A DNA stretch of 64,000 bases from contig NZ_JBIBGL010000021.1 in NCBI RefSeq assembly GCF_042956465.1, forward strand, positions 62,001-126,000, read 5' to 3'. Every line of letters begins with the position of its first letter. The stretch's first letter is position 1. This document shows positions 18,301 to 26,355 of the stretch, piece by piece. The notes beneath the pieces were generated by a model. The model was not told the DNA's origin. It saw nothing but the letters and a program-made list of their open reading frames with translations, and made no database searches. A program made the translations under genes and the position numbers. This stretch comes from Embleya sp042956465. GTDB taxonomy: Bacteria > Actinomycetota > Actinomycetes > Streptomycetales > Streptomycetaceae.

Positions 18301-18697
18301 GCGGCTCGCGGACCACACGGAGCGCCCGTTCGACGTGACGGCGGTCTGCGCCCTGCACCTGGCCGACGCCGAGTTCGCCTTCCTCGCCGCCTGCTCCACC
18401 GCCGCCCCCGGCTTCCGCAACCCCGACGAGGCCGTCCACCTGACCTCCGCGTTTCGCCTCGCCGGCTTCCGTCAGGTCGTCGGCACCCTGTGGCGACTAC
18501 GCGGCAAACCCACGCTGCCGGTCGTGGAGGCGGTGTACGAGACCGTCGCCGCCGAGGGCTTGGGCGCCGCCGCCGGAGCCCTGCACGAGGCGGTACTGGG
18601 CCTGCGCGACAACCTGCCCGGAAAACCGTCGATCTGGGCAACCCACCTGCACGTCGGCGGCGCCGAGCCGACCGCCGACCGAGAGGAGTCTTCTTGA
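15374..18697 (+). CDS. TPR-CHAT caspase-like protease
   Basis: The protein has 1107 residues. Residues about 100-620 are helical repeats of tetratricopeptide character, with W/Y/A/G patterns such as LEAAIRRYREAVTTM, DLSIEIAERAVQLPF and DWDTAADAYTEAVERLL. The C-terminal 400 residues are a CHAT domain: VVNVSEF, WWCPAGPLTALPLHAAG, the catalytic histidine in RRAHFACHAD and the catalytic cysteine in EFAFLAACSTAAPG, then the typical AFRLAGFRQVVGTLWR. The His-Cys dyad is intact. CHAT-TPR proteins are triggered proteases, for example activators of bacterial gasdermins and the Csx29 partner of type III-E CRISPR. No gasdermin or CRISPR gene is visible here. Its TGA overlaps the next gene's TTG. Confidence 0.9.
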   Translation: MGFGRVAGSAGKLGPRDAAALCGAVARLESIAANAEGREDGWLSLIEPASSEALAEVDELVPVPFDNLDASYAAGRVLWLRRRMLGDLVDPRDRDALELRLGAVCLRSPDLLDPETAAYFAENAPACCVARALTEGAGTRAHAAERMIDAAVETARTLDGADRWPCHSHATHLALLAQCHVVRFDWFGRHEDLAELIRLGREANRLVTGDDPFHGHVRVVYAHSLFYGLRVGGSGRDLNEAIEIWDEVTTGASEHDTNLGPYQLNDARVLRLRAEWTGSRSDLEAAIRRYREAVTTMTTRNHPDLGAAVSGLGNTLRVRYELLGHRTDLDLSIEIAERAVQLPFLSRATSGLSFAHLALARYSRHTRTGDVDDINGAVAASEAALDLFDRRSPERGGLLATHSRYLQVRAGATGRPEHEDAAVAAAATALRVLEAIGLDESVVGSWVVAHLAHCDTLLARARRTGSTDVARDALAAAREAVERCEPTSTAYADALTALGNAHAHLAEAADRSGTNGARERVLADEAYRRAAAHDRASPTMAAQAAAALGLNAARGGDWDTAADAYTEAVERLLRIAPAALRRADREYRLTALRGIASNALACCLAAGRVADGVRLFERGRGVILRQALDAHADLAELDSLAPELAVRFRALQHALAESESVAVGTIRTRSEGTLPKGPALGELPDTSGLPSDPVERRQWIETEIDVVVRRIRTDAAMPGFLAPPDLDALSAAAGATGTIVVVNVSEFRSDAVLLRAGRAPEALPLPGLTPAFAAGQTASLMDALDVVVAPGVDKAAREAAEDTIGEVLGDLWDIVTGPVLEHLGHRTVADGAITDRPRVWWCPAGPLTALPLHAAGHHETRSDATPLTVPDRVVSSYTPTLDALLRGAGPPESAAGPVRTLVVATATDHGAPADAEAPNTLHEANVVTGLAPGPVDRLVGPHATHDRVRAALLTARRAHFACHADTDPMDPAAGRLRLADHTERPFDVTAVCALHLADAEFAFLAACSTAAPGFRNPDEAVHLTSAFRLAGFRQVVGTLWRLRGKPTLPVVEAVYETVAAEGLGAAAGALHEAVLGLRDNLPGKPSIWATHLHVGGAEPTADREESS

Positions 18698-19119
18698 GCG
18701 TGGACGTGGACGGCGTGTACGCGGCCGCCCGGAAGGTGCATCCGTACACGGCAGACCTGATGGGGCCGCACGCGGCGCAGTTCGAGGCGGACCTGGCGGC
18801 CGCGCTCGCGGACCCGCCCAGCGAGACCGGCGCCGAACACCTGAAGGCCCTGTTCGGGCGCCGCCGCGCAACGAGGACCTACTTGAGCAGCGTGCTCGCC
18901 GACGCCCCGCTGTACCGCCCGCCCGGCGAACAGGAGGACACGGGCGACGTGCGCGGCGGGCCGGTCGGGGATGCCGATCCCGTCGCGGCCGTATCGACGT
19001 GGAAGTGCTCGGCCTGCGGTCGCCTTTGGCACCGGCCCGACGCGGCCCTCCCGGTACCGCCCTGCCACGACTGCGGTCACGCCCCCCTGGATCGGGTCGT
19101 CGTCGGCAGCACCCCCTGA
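18694..19119 (+). CDS. Small zinc-ribbon protein coupled to the CHAT gene
   Basis: The protein has 141 residues. TTG 18694 is chosen as start because GAGAGGAG ends five bases upstream and it overlaps the CHAT stop (TTGA); GTG 18700 is an alternative. The N-terminal 70 residues are helical (VDGVYAAARKVHPYTADLM, then FEADLAAALADPP). The C-terminus has two CxxC pairs, WKCSACGRLWHRP and PPCHDCGHAPLD, a zinc ribbon. No known family is recognised. Tight coupling to the protease suggests it is a partner, an adaptor or a substrate; a ribbon could bind nucleic acid or protein. Confidence 0.7.
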   Translation: MSVDVDGVYAAARKVHPYTADLMGPHAAQFEADLAAALADPPSETGAEHLKALFGRRRATRTYLSSVLADAPLYRPPGEQEDTGDVRGGPVGDADPVAAVSTWKCSACGRLWHRPDAALPVPPCHDCGHAPLDRVVVGSTP

Positions 19120-19152
19120 GCGAGCCGTCGTGCCGGGAGAAGGAGTACGCCC

Positions 19153-20073
19153 TTGCTGGAACAGGTCCTGAGCGTGATGGGCGGTCGCACCCTGGAGCGG
19201 TGGTTGGCGCTGGCCCTCCAGCCGATGGTCTTCGCCCTGTGCTGTGCCGGGGCGGTCTTGTGGTCGGACGGTGACCTGGACCGGGCCCAAGCCGTCACCG
19301 CCTGGTTGGAGAAGGCCGGCACCCCGGTCACGGTGCTGGTCACGATTGCCACCCTGCTCGGCCTCGCCGGCTCCGGCCTCGCCGCCCTCGCCCTCGCCGT
19401 TCCGCTGCTGCGCTTCCTGCACGGCACCGGACCACTGTGGCGCCTCGGCGGTCACACGCTCGCCCGGGCCTCCGGCCGCCGTGCAGAGAAAGTGGACCGA
19501 CAATGGCAACTCGTGTACCCCCTGGTCATGGTGCGCGGCGCCGACCCGCGCGACGTGTCCCGCTACCAACGCCTCGAACGCGCCCGCCGCCGACGCCCCC
19601 TGGACCCGGCCCACGCGTCCCCGACCCGACTGGGGAACATCGCGCGCGCCTCGGAACGCCGGATCGCCGACCGCTACGGGCTCGACGCCGTGGTCCTGTG
19701 GCCAAGCATGTCCCGAGTATTGCCGGAAGCCGTGGTGTTGGAGGCCGGGCAAACCCGGGCGGCCCTCGACCAGGCGGCGGCGGCCGTGCTGTGGGCAGTC
19801 GCCTTCGCCGCATCGATGTGGGCCTTCACGTGGTGGGCGATCCCCCTGGGGCTCCTGGTCGTGCCGATAGTGGTCTATGGCGTGTTACCGGGGCGGGCAC
19901 GACGATTCGGCACAGTGCTGGAGGCCGCGTTCGCCGTCCACCGCGGCGAGTTGTACCGAACCCTGCGTCTGCCGCTGCCCGCGTCCCCCATCGACGAACG
20001 AGCCGCCGGCCAGGCGCTCACCTCGTACGTACTGCGCGGCTCGGACGACCCCACATTCCGCTTCGCGCCGTGA
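19153..20073 (+). CDS. Multi-pass membrane protein of the CHAT operon
   Basis: The protein has 306 residues. TTG 19153 is chosen because GAGAAGGAG lies 7 bases upstream. Hydrophobic segments: about residues 18-38 (LALALQPMVFALCCAGAVL), 55-95 (TVLVTIATLLGLAGSGLAAL, continuing into FLHG), then a long cytoplasmic basic stretch with RRRRP, and a pair at about 215-255 (AVLWAVAFAASMWAFTWW, IPLGLLVVPIVVYGVL). No family is recognised. It lies 33 bases behind the zinc-ribbon gene in the same direction. A membrane protein next to a CHAT protease could be the cleaved effector, but nothing in the sequence proves it. Confidence 0.7.
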   Translation: MLEQVLSVMGGRTLERWLALALQPMVFALCCAGAVLWSDGDLDRAQAVTAWLEKAGTPVTVLVTIATLLGLAGSGLAALALAVPLLRFLHGTGPLWRLGGHTLARASGRRAEKVDRQWQLVYPLVMVRGADPRDVSRYQRLERARRRRPLDPAHASPTRLGNIARASERRIADRYGLDAVVLWPSMSRVLPEAVVLEAGQTRAALDQAAAAVLWAVAFAASMWAFTWWAIPLGLLVVPIVVYGVLPGRARRFGTVLEAAFAVHRGELYRTLRLPLPASPIDERAAGQALTSYVLRGSDDPTFRFAP

Positions 20074-20595
20074 CACCAAGCCGCCCCGGCGTGCCCGCAG
20101 GTGTGTGATACCGGGCATTGCGGTAGCACGCACCTGCCTGCCATCAGGCACGGCGACCGCCCCCGCACGTCGCGGGTGGCCGTCGGTCATCCTCGACGCA
20201 CCTTCGCCCGAAAAGATTTCGGCCTCGACGTTTTGCCTTCCGGTGAGCGGCGACCGCCCGAGGACGGCGCCGCCCCAGCGGGTGGCTGCAAACTCGGCCG
20301 GGCGGGCTTCGGTCTCGGCGAGGGCGGCGGGGAGCCGCTAGGTCTGCTCGCGCAGGCTGTCGGCACGAAGCCAAGCACTACCAGAAGCATCAAAACCGCA
20401 GGTCATCACCACAACCGCGAGTCTCTAACAAACCCGGAGCGGTTCATGAACCGTTCCCATCCAACCTGCACCCCCAGCCCACACCGCCGCCCGGACACCA
20501 ACCAACCACCCCCCAGGCTCAGTCGGGGCGAGTGTCGGTGAAAGCCGTTCCCGGCGGATGGGCGACCGTTACCGTGGTTGCGGGGGGGTGGCGCG
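20074..20595. other. No recognisable gene
   Basis: About 520 bases behind the membrane protein. The base composition becomes less GC-rich between 20380 and 20520 (runs such as AAAACCGCAGG and CTAACAAACCCGG), unlike coding sequence around it. No clear terminator hairpin or family motif. Confidence 0.4.
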
Positions 20596-20964
20596 ATGTC
20601 ACCGAGAAAGTGGTCTCTGGTCGTCTATCAACTTCTCGCCCTGGGTCTGCCCGTGGGTGCCATGATCGGCTACGCCTTGCAGTTGCGCGCCTATCAGGAC
20701 CGGTGCGATGCCTCGCAGATCGAGCGTGGCCTGGTGGGCGGCGGCATGGTTGTGTTCCTCGTGTTCGAGTTGGGCATCCCGTTGCTGCTGATCTGGGTCG
20801 TCGGGACCCTGCTGGCGCTCGCGACCACCGCGGTGCTGCGTGGTCGGCGTGCTGTGATCGCGGCGGTCGTGTGGGGGTGGTTGGCCGGAAGCCTGGCCGT
20901 GGCCGTGATGACGCTGATCGTGTGGTTGGAGAACCTGTATCCGCTCGAGGGCATGAAGTGCTGA
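20596..20964 (+). CDS. Small hypothetical membrane protein
   Basis: The protein has 122 residues starting at ATG 20596, with three hydrophobic helices: SLVVYQLLALGLPVGAMIGY, GGGMVVFLVFELGIPLLLIW running into a second, and VWGWLAGSLAVAVMTLIVWL. Two cysteines flank the chain (near residue 36 and at the C-terminus). Not recognised; stands alone between decayed segments. Confidence 0.6.
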   Translation: MSPRKWSLVVYQLLALGLPVGAMIGYALQLRAYQDRCDASQIERGLVGGGMVVFLVFELGIPLLLIWVVGTLLALATTAVLRGRRAVIAAVVWGWLAGSLAVAVMTLIVWLENLYPLEGMKC

Positions 20965-21189
20965 GTCCGCCCGACCCCGCGCCCGTCGGTGGCCACGTCG
21001 GGTCGGGCGCTTCGGGACGCCTGGGAAGTCCCTTGGCTCGGAGCTCGGGGCCTCGACGTGGACGGCGATATCGAGTTCGCGACATCGGCCGCCGCGCCGG
21101 GCCCCCGGGGCGGCACGTCGGGTCCGTCGAGTTCCGCTCGATCGCGGCGACCGGGTAAGTGCCGGTCTCGTCGGTGGCGGCGTCCTCGA

Positions 21190-22284
21190 TCAATCGGTGG
21201 GTTTGGTCCGTGCCTGGCGTACGAGGCGGATGAGTTCGTCGTGTTCGAAGCCTCCCGAGTGCTTCACCGTCGTTTCGTGCGCGACCAGGATCGCCTCACC
21301 TCGTTTCCAGGACGTGGGAGAAGGGATCGCGATCACATACGGGGAGTCGAGGCTTCCCGCGACCCACACGAGGTTCAACGACGCGTCGGTCGGAAGGGGG
21401 CCCTTCAGTTCCCTCACGCTGTTGAACTCGGCGACGGAGCGACCCTCCGGGTCGAGCAGCGTGTAAGTGGTTGCCACCACTATGCCGTCCATCTCGTTGA
21501 CGGTGCGCAGGCACGGCCAGACCTGCCGGGGATGTTGCAGGAGCGGCAAACGACGACCCACGCGGCGGCCAGGAGAATGGCGGTGACGGTCGTGGCGCGT
21601 TCGGACAGTCGTACCGCCAGGGTGATCGCGGCCCCGGTCAGCAGGTCGACGCAGGACACCAGGGACTTGAGCGCGATCAGCGTCGGTGACGCCTCGGATC
21701 GGCGGTGGGTCGGTTCGGGCCCGACGTCTGCGGGGCTCCTCCTCCGACAGCCGGAGCCTCTCCTCGAAGAGATCGGGCGACTCCTCGGCGGCGGACCGGA
21801 GCGAGACCCGATACCGAAAGCGAAGCACCGCCGGGCCGTTCCGGTGTCGTCCGAACCCGGCCGCTCTTTCGGCGTCGGGGAAGCGGGGGCGTCCGCCGCG
21901 ACCCGCGTTGCCGTGCGAGCAACGACGCTCTCGGGCGTGGGTCCTTCGCGTCTCCTCCTTGCTCAGCGCGTCCACTTGGCGGCGCAGGACGCCCACTTCG
22001 CGGCGCAGCAGCTCGATCGTTGTCCGGTGTTCGGCGAGTTCGCCTCCAGTTCGCGCGTTGTAGGCGGCTTCGGCGTCGAGGCTTTTGTCGCGCTCCCGAA
22101 CCCGCTCGCGCAGCGCGTCGCGTTTCGCGAGCGTCGCGGCTCCCGCAATGTCGGCCTGTTCCAGGCGCTCGCGCAGCTCGCCGTGTTCGAGTTCGAGGAC
22201 GCCCATGGCCTCGGTCGCGGCGTGGCGGTCCCGCGCGCCGCGGTCGCGTTCCTCGTGCCACCGGGCGGTTGTGGATCCGTCGCG
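21190..22284 (-). pseudogene. Coiled-coil membrane protein, N-terminally truncated and frameshifted
   Basis: No family recognised. The frame from 22284 reads a coiled coil (LELEHGELRERLEQADI, TTIELLRREVGVLRRQVDAL). A 21530-21670 stretch reads a good transmembrane helix (TVTAILLAAAWVVVC) only in a neighbouring frame, and the C-terminal 110 residues (NEMDGIVVATTYTLLDPEG, LNLVWVAGSLDSPYVIA) return to the first frame. So either two compensating frameshifts occurred or two remnants overlap. The N-terminus is cut at about 22290 where a GNAT remnant begins on the other strand. Low certainty that it is one gene. Confidence 0.35.
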
Positions 22285-22294
22285 GCGGCCATGC

Positions 22295-22683
22295 GTGACG
22301 GCGTGGATCGACGGCCTGTCCATGCTCGGCACGGCCCCCGACGGCACCGCGACCGGGTACGCGCTGCTCACCCGCTGCCACGTCGACGGCGCACCCGCCC
22401 TTGCCCTCGCACCCTGCGCGGTGCCGCCCTCGGCCCAGCGCACCGGCGCCGGCTCCGCGGCCATCCGCGCCGCGCTCGACGCCGCCCGGGCCATGGGCGA
22501 AACCTCGTCCTCGTCCTGGGGCACGCCGACTACTACCCGCGGTTCGGCTTCACACCGGCCTCCCGCTTCGGGATCCGCGCACCCTTCGAGGTACCGGACG
22601 AGGCCATGATGGCCATGGCCCTCGACACCACCCGCACCGTCCCCGTCGGAACCATCCAGTACCCCGCCGCGTTCGGCGTCTGA
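22295..22683 (+). pseudogene. GNAT N-acetyltransferase remnant
   Basis: Reads TATGYALLTRCHVDG, then LALAPCAVPPSAQRTGAGSA with the acetyl-CoA loop (QRTGAGSAAI), a frameshift near 22500, and LVLVLGHADYYPRFGF, the conserved block of YhbS-like acetyltransferases, ending in GTIQYPAAFGV. The first 40 or so residues of the family are missing at the breakpoint near 22290. Confidence 0.75.
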
Positions 22684-22889
22684 CCCCTCCTGTGCTGCCC
22701 GGGGCTCAACACCCGGGGCACCACAGCGCCTTCCATCGAGGAGCGGACCGGCACGACGATCGGAGCCATCCCGCCATGCGGGACGCGAACCGAGGCAGGC
22801 CCGGTCGCCGCGCGGCCAAGAGCTCGCCGGCGTAGGCCAGGCGCCGTTGCCAGGACATCGGCACACCCCTGGCCCTGTTCGGGCGACCC

Positions 22890-23245
22890 TGATTGACGGC
22901 GGCCGCGCGGCGGTTTCGCTCGATGAGGTCGCCCAGTCGGCCGATGTTCCACTCCGATCCGACGCTGGAACAGCAGCGGCATCGGTGGGTTTCACGTCCT
23001 TTCCTGAACGTCGTAGGACATCACGAGCGGGACGGATCCGCCTTGGTCGCGAATCCGGCAGATGAGTGTGCTGAGCACGTCGGCGAGTTCGGGGCTGATG
23101 ACCAGAAGCCGTTCCGCGTCGGTCTTGGACGGGGCGACGTGCAGCAACGGGACGAGTTCACCGTTCCCGGCAGGAGGTACTGGACGAGGCTGTGCTGCGA
23201 GAGTTCGCACAGCTCCTCGATGCATATGCCGGTGTGCCGCAGGAC
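22890..23245 (-). pseudogene. Site-specific integrase (tyrosine recombinase) remnant
   Basis: Reads LRHTGICIEELCELSQHSLV in one frame, then after a shift near 23170 GELVPLLHVAPSKTDAERLL, LVISPELADVLSTLICRIRD and SYDVQERT. A TGA at 22992-22994 sits where the family has tryptophan, and the same frame goes on with NPPMPLLFQRRIGVEHRP. RHTGI is the conserved arginine box of these actinobacterial integrases; the catalytic HxxR and tyrosine are lost. A degraded mobile-element gene. Confidence 0.65.
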
Positions 23246-23358
23246 TCGACCTCGGCGGGGCGCCGGAGCACGGGCACAAGGACATGCTGCTCGTCGAATC
23301 TCGGGGAACATCGAGTTGCGCGCCCGAGGCGCAGGCGGCCACGCATGAGGCCGACGGT

Positions 23359-23690
23359 CTGTACATGCCCCGGCTCTCCCGTGGTCGTCGATGCGGTCGG
23401 CGGCACCGGTCACGACGCCGAGGACCGCCGCAACCCGTTCGCGGTTGTCGACGCCGTGCGCATCCCCGTCGAGTACCTCGCCGAGTTGTTCACCGCCGGC
23501 GATCCGGCACCCGTCGACGCCGTGCCGAGGCGGCCGGCCACCATGCCCGGCTGCATGCGCGACATCAACGTCGGGTGCGAACCCGACGCCGCCATTCTGC
23601 GGCCGCGTCAACAGGGGCGAAGAGTAGATGCACACGACATGTACCGGCTCCTGGCGCCGGCGACACCCGGCACCTCGGCCGTCGTCCCGT
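23359..23690 (+). pseudogene. narH (nitrate reductase beta subunit) remnant
   Basis: About 105 residues align colinearly with residues about 355-470 of the intact NarH encoded at 33415: LSPVV, then RIPVEYLAELFTAGD, CMRDIN and MYRLLA are shared exactly, while the rest has drifted (for example PRRPATMPG in place of KKLAAMRC). No iron-sulfur cluster motif is included. It is either the leftover of a second nar operon or an old partial duplication. Confidence 0.85.
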
Positions 23691-23888
23691 TGGTGAGCGG
23701 CTTGCGGGTGACCTTCACACGCCGAACGACATCCACTGTTCGATCGGGGCCGATCCCAACCATCAAACGGACGGCGGCCCACCGAACCTACAAGGGCGGC
23801 ACATGAACGACGTCGTGGTGCTCGTTCATCGCGTGCGTTCCCACCCTCGCCGGGGTCCTCGCGAGCCCGAGAGCGGCCCGCGGGCGGC

Positions 23889-23918
23889 GGCTCGACGGTG
23901 GGTTTTCGCCGTCGAGCC
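23889..23918. terminator. Stem-loop, possible terminator
   Basis: GGCTCGACGG, a ten-base loop with TTTT, then CCGTCGAGCC: a perfect 10-bp stem. It lies downstream of hmp (minus strand) and behind the narH remnant. Confidence 0.5.
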
Positions 23919-23976
23919 TGACCGCCTCGGCATCCGGCGGGGTTTTAGAACAACGGTCGGGCAACGGTCGGCCGGA

Positions 23977-24017
23977 TGTCCGAGGGTGCAGGTTCGAAAG
24001 AACCACGCCCTCGGACA
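23977..24017. terminator. Two-tier stem-loop downstream of hmp
   Basis: Outer stem TGTCCGAGGG (23977-23986) pairs with CCCTCGGACA (24008-24017). Inside it GGTTC-GAAA-GAACC forms a second perfect stem with a GNRA-like GAAA loop. It lies 85 bases behind the hmp stop and probably ends that transcript. The rest of 23691-24101 has no gene. Confidence 0.55.
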
Positions 24018-24101
24018 CCGATATTCGCCTGTCGCTCACGCCGCCGGTCCCGAATGTACGGTTGTCCAACCATGGGGAACGACGGGCCCGCCGCGTCGGG
24101 G

Positions 24102-25292
24102 TCAGTCCTCTCCGAGCCAAAGGTCCGGTCCGAAAACCTCGTAGCGGATCGCCTCGGCGGGCACGCCGCGACGCAGCAGGTCGCCGCGTACCGTGCGCAT
24201 GAAGGGCAGCGGACCGCAGAGAAACGCGGTCGAACCGTCGGGGAGTTCCAGTGCGCCGAGGTCGGCCCGGCCGACGGAGGCTTCCTCGTCGCCGGGCTCC
24301 TCGTACCACAGGTGGAGGCCGGCGTGCGGCAACGCGTGGACGAGACGCCGCTGTTCGTCGCGGTGGGCGTGATCGGCGGGGCTGCGATCGGCGTGAACGA
24401 CGACCACCGGGCGCGTCGCACCGGTGGCCACCAAGTGGTCGAGCATGGCCAGCATCGGAGTGACGCCGATTCCGGCGGAGGCGAGAAGCAAGGGATTGTC
24501 GCCGTCGGGCAGGACGAGGTCGCCGAAAGGCGCCGAAACGGCCAGGACATCGCCCACTGCGGCGTTCCGGTGCAGCCAGGAGGAGACCTCGCCGTCCGGG
24601 CTCGCCCCGCCGTGGACTCGCTTGACGGTGATACGCCAGTGCGTGGTGTCGGGCGCGGCCGAGAGGCTGTACTGGCGGATCTGCCGTGCGCCGTCAGGAA
24701 GTCGGATCTGGACGCTGACGTACTGACCAGGCCTGAACGAGCCCGCGGAGCCGCCGTTGGCGGGCTGCAGCGTGTAGGAGACCGCGTCGGGGGTCTCCTC
24801 ACGCCGCCCGGTGATCTCCATCGGTCGCCAGACCTCTCCCTCGGCAAGCCGGTGTTCCTGATAGAGGCGTCCCTCGGCGGCGATGAGGGCGTTGGCCATG
24901 AGCCAGTAGACCTCGTCCCAGGCTGCGGCGACGTCAGGGGTGACGGCACTGCCGAGCACGTCCACTATCGCGGCGAAGAGGTGGTGGTGGACGATCTTGT
25001 ACTGCCCGGATGTGATGCCCAAAGAGGCGTGCTTGTTGGCGATCCGCGCGAGCATCGCGTCGGGCCGGACGTCGGGCTGCTCCACGAGCATGGTGGCGAA
25101 CGCCGCGATGGATCCGGCCAGCGCCTGCTGTTGTTCTCCGTTGGCCTGGTTGCCCCGGTTGAACAGGTCTCGCAGCAGTTCGGGATGGGCGTCGAACATA
25201 CCGACGTAGAACCGTTCGGAGATGTCCCCGAGGGCCGCGCCGACGACGGGCAACGTGGCACGAATGACCGGAGTGGATTGCTCGGACAGCAT
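24102..25292 (-). CDS. hmp: Flavohaemoprotein, nitric oxide dioxygenase
   Basis: The protein has 396 residues, the normal Hmp length. ATG 25292 is chosen because GGAGG lies directly upstream; a TTG 12 bases earlier is in frame. Globin domain, residues 1-140: ERFYVGMFDAHPEL carries the distal tyrosine B10 and KIVHHHLFAAI the proximal histidine. FAD domain: RQIRQYSLSAAP (RxYS). NAD domain: LASAGIGVTPMLAMLDHL and FLCGPLPFMRTV. It turns NO and O2 into nitrate with NAD(P)H in the cytosol. It fits an island with nitrate reductase, which makes NO as a by-product. No NsrR gene is next to it. Confidence 0.95.
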   Translation of the reverse strand: MLSEQSTPVIRATLPVVGAALGDISERFYVGMFDAHPELLRDLFNRGNQANGEQQQALAGSIAAFATMLVEQPDVRPDAMLARIANKHASLGITSGQYKIVHHHLFAAIVDVLGSAVTPDVAAAWDEVYWLMANALIAAEGRLYQEHRLAEGEVWRPMEITGRREETPDAVSYTLQPANGGSAGSFRPGQYVSVQIRLPDGARQIRQYSLSAAPDTTHWRITVKRVHGGASPDGEVSSWLHRNAAVGDVLAVSAPFGDLVLPDGDNPLLLASAGIGVTPMLAMLDHLVATGATRPVVVVHADRSPADHAHRDEQRRLVHALPHAGLHLWYEEPGDEEASVGRADLGALELPDGSTAFLCGPLPFMRTVRGDLLRRGVPAEAIRYEVFGPDLWLGED

Positions 25293-25382
25293 GATTTCCT
25301 CCAAATTGGTGATGATCTGCGTGGTCGCCGCAGGCGTGGGGGCGGGCGTCTGCCCGCATGGTGGTGTCGGGGCGCGAGCGCG

Positions 25383-25781
25383 TCAGAGCAGGCTGTTCTC
25401 GGGGTAGTTGCCGCTGGGAGTGACGATGGTCCCGGCGTTGCCGCGCAGGATCTCTTCGGTCTGGTCGAGTGCGCCGATGGCGGCCATGTCACCGGTCGTC
25501 TCGACGAATCGGCAGGCGGCGTCGACCTTGAGGCCCATGGAACCGACCGGGAAGTCCTCGGCGCGTAGTTGGGTGGGGGTGGCGTTGGCGATCTCGCGCG
25601 CTTCGGAGGTGCCGAAGCCGCGCATGACCCGGGGGACGTCGGTGAGCAGCAGGAGGGCGTCGGCGTCGAGTGCCTCGGCGAGGAGTGCGGCGGTGGGGTC
25701 TTTGTCGACGACGGCCTCGACGCCGGTGACGTGGTCCAGTTGCCCGAGGCGCAGGTTGCGGGGTTGCGGGGTGTGGTGTGG
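25383..25781 (-). pseudogene. arcC: Carbamate kinase C-terminal remnant
   Basis: Reads GVEAVVDKDPTAALLAEALD, ALLLLTDVPRVMRGFG, DFPVGSMGLKVDAACRFVE and GDMAAIGALDQ to the stop, which is the C-terminal 130 residues of carbamate kinase. The first 180 or so residues are gone: the frame runs without a break from just behind the arcB stop codon, so a deletion fused the two genes' neighbourhood. Carbamate kinase makes ATP from carbamoyl phosphate in the arginine deiminase pathway; this copy cannot. Confidence 0.8.
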
Positions 25782-26355
25782 TCAGTCCCCAAGGGTGGCG
25801 ACCAGGACCGCCTTGATGGTGTGCAGTCGGTTCTCCGCTTGGTCGAAGACGATCGAGATCTCCGATCCGAAGACCTCCTCGGTGACCTCCAGAGCGTCGA
25901 GTCCGGTCCTTTGAAAGATCTCCTCGCCGATCTGGGTGGCGCGGTCGTGGAAGGCGGGGAGGCAGTGCAGGAACTTGACGGCAGGGTTGGCCGTGGCCTT
26001 CACGACATCCGCGTTGACCTGGTAGGGCTCGAGTTGGGCGATACGGGTGTCCCGGATCTCATTGGGTTCGCCCATGGAGACCCACACGTCGATATAGAGG
26101 AGATCGACGCCCCCGACACCCTGGGTGACGTCCTCGGCGTGGGTGACGGTGGCGCCGGTGCGGGCCGCTCCTTCGCGCGCGCGACGATCTCGTCGTCGTT
26201 CCACAGTGCCTTGGGGGCCACCATGCGCACGTCCATGCCCAGCATCGCACCCGTGATGAGCAGCGAGTTGCCCATGTTGTTGCGGGCGTCGCCGACGTAG
26301 GCGAACGAGAGCCGGTGCAACGGCTTGTCGCCGTGCTCGCGCATGGTCATGGTCG
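25782..26355 (-). pseudogene. arcB: Ornithine carbamoyltransferase remnant
   Basis: The ornithine-binding half is present: LSFAYVGDARNNMGNSLLIT, then after a frameshift near 26175 DLLYIDVWVSMGEPNE, KFLHCLPAFHD with the catalytic HCLP, and ENRLHTIKAVLVATLG. The N-terminal carbamoyl-phosphate domain with the STRT motif is missing; it is cut at about 26355 where an APC permease N-terminus is joined. In anaerobic actinobacterial islands this catabolic enzyme pairs with carbamate kinase. Non-functional here. Confidence 0.85.

Noticed and set aside
15584..18439. A 951-codon minus-strand frame opposite the TPR-CHAT gene
   Set aside because: Antisense shadow of a gene with intact catalytic motifs; it has no ribosome site or domain.
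16198..18693. Long plus-strand extension upstream of the zinc-ribbon gene
   Set aside because: It lies out of frame inside the CHAT gene and reads Arg/Pro-rich junk; the real start is the TTG at 18694 with its own ribosome site.
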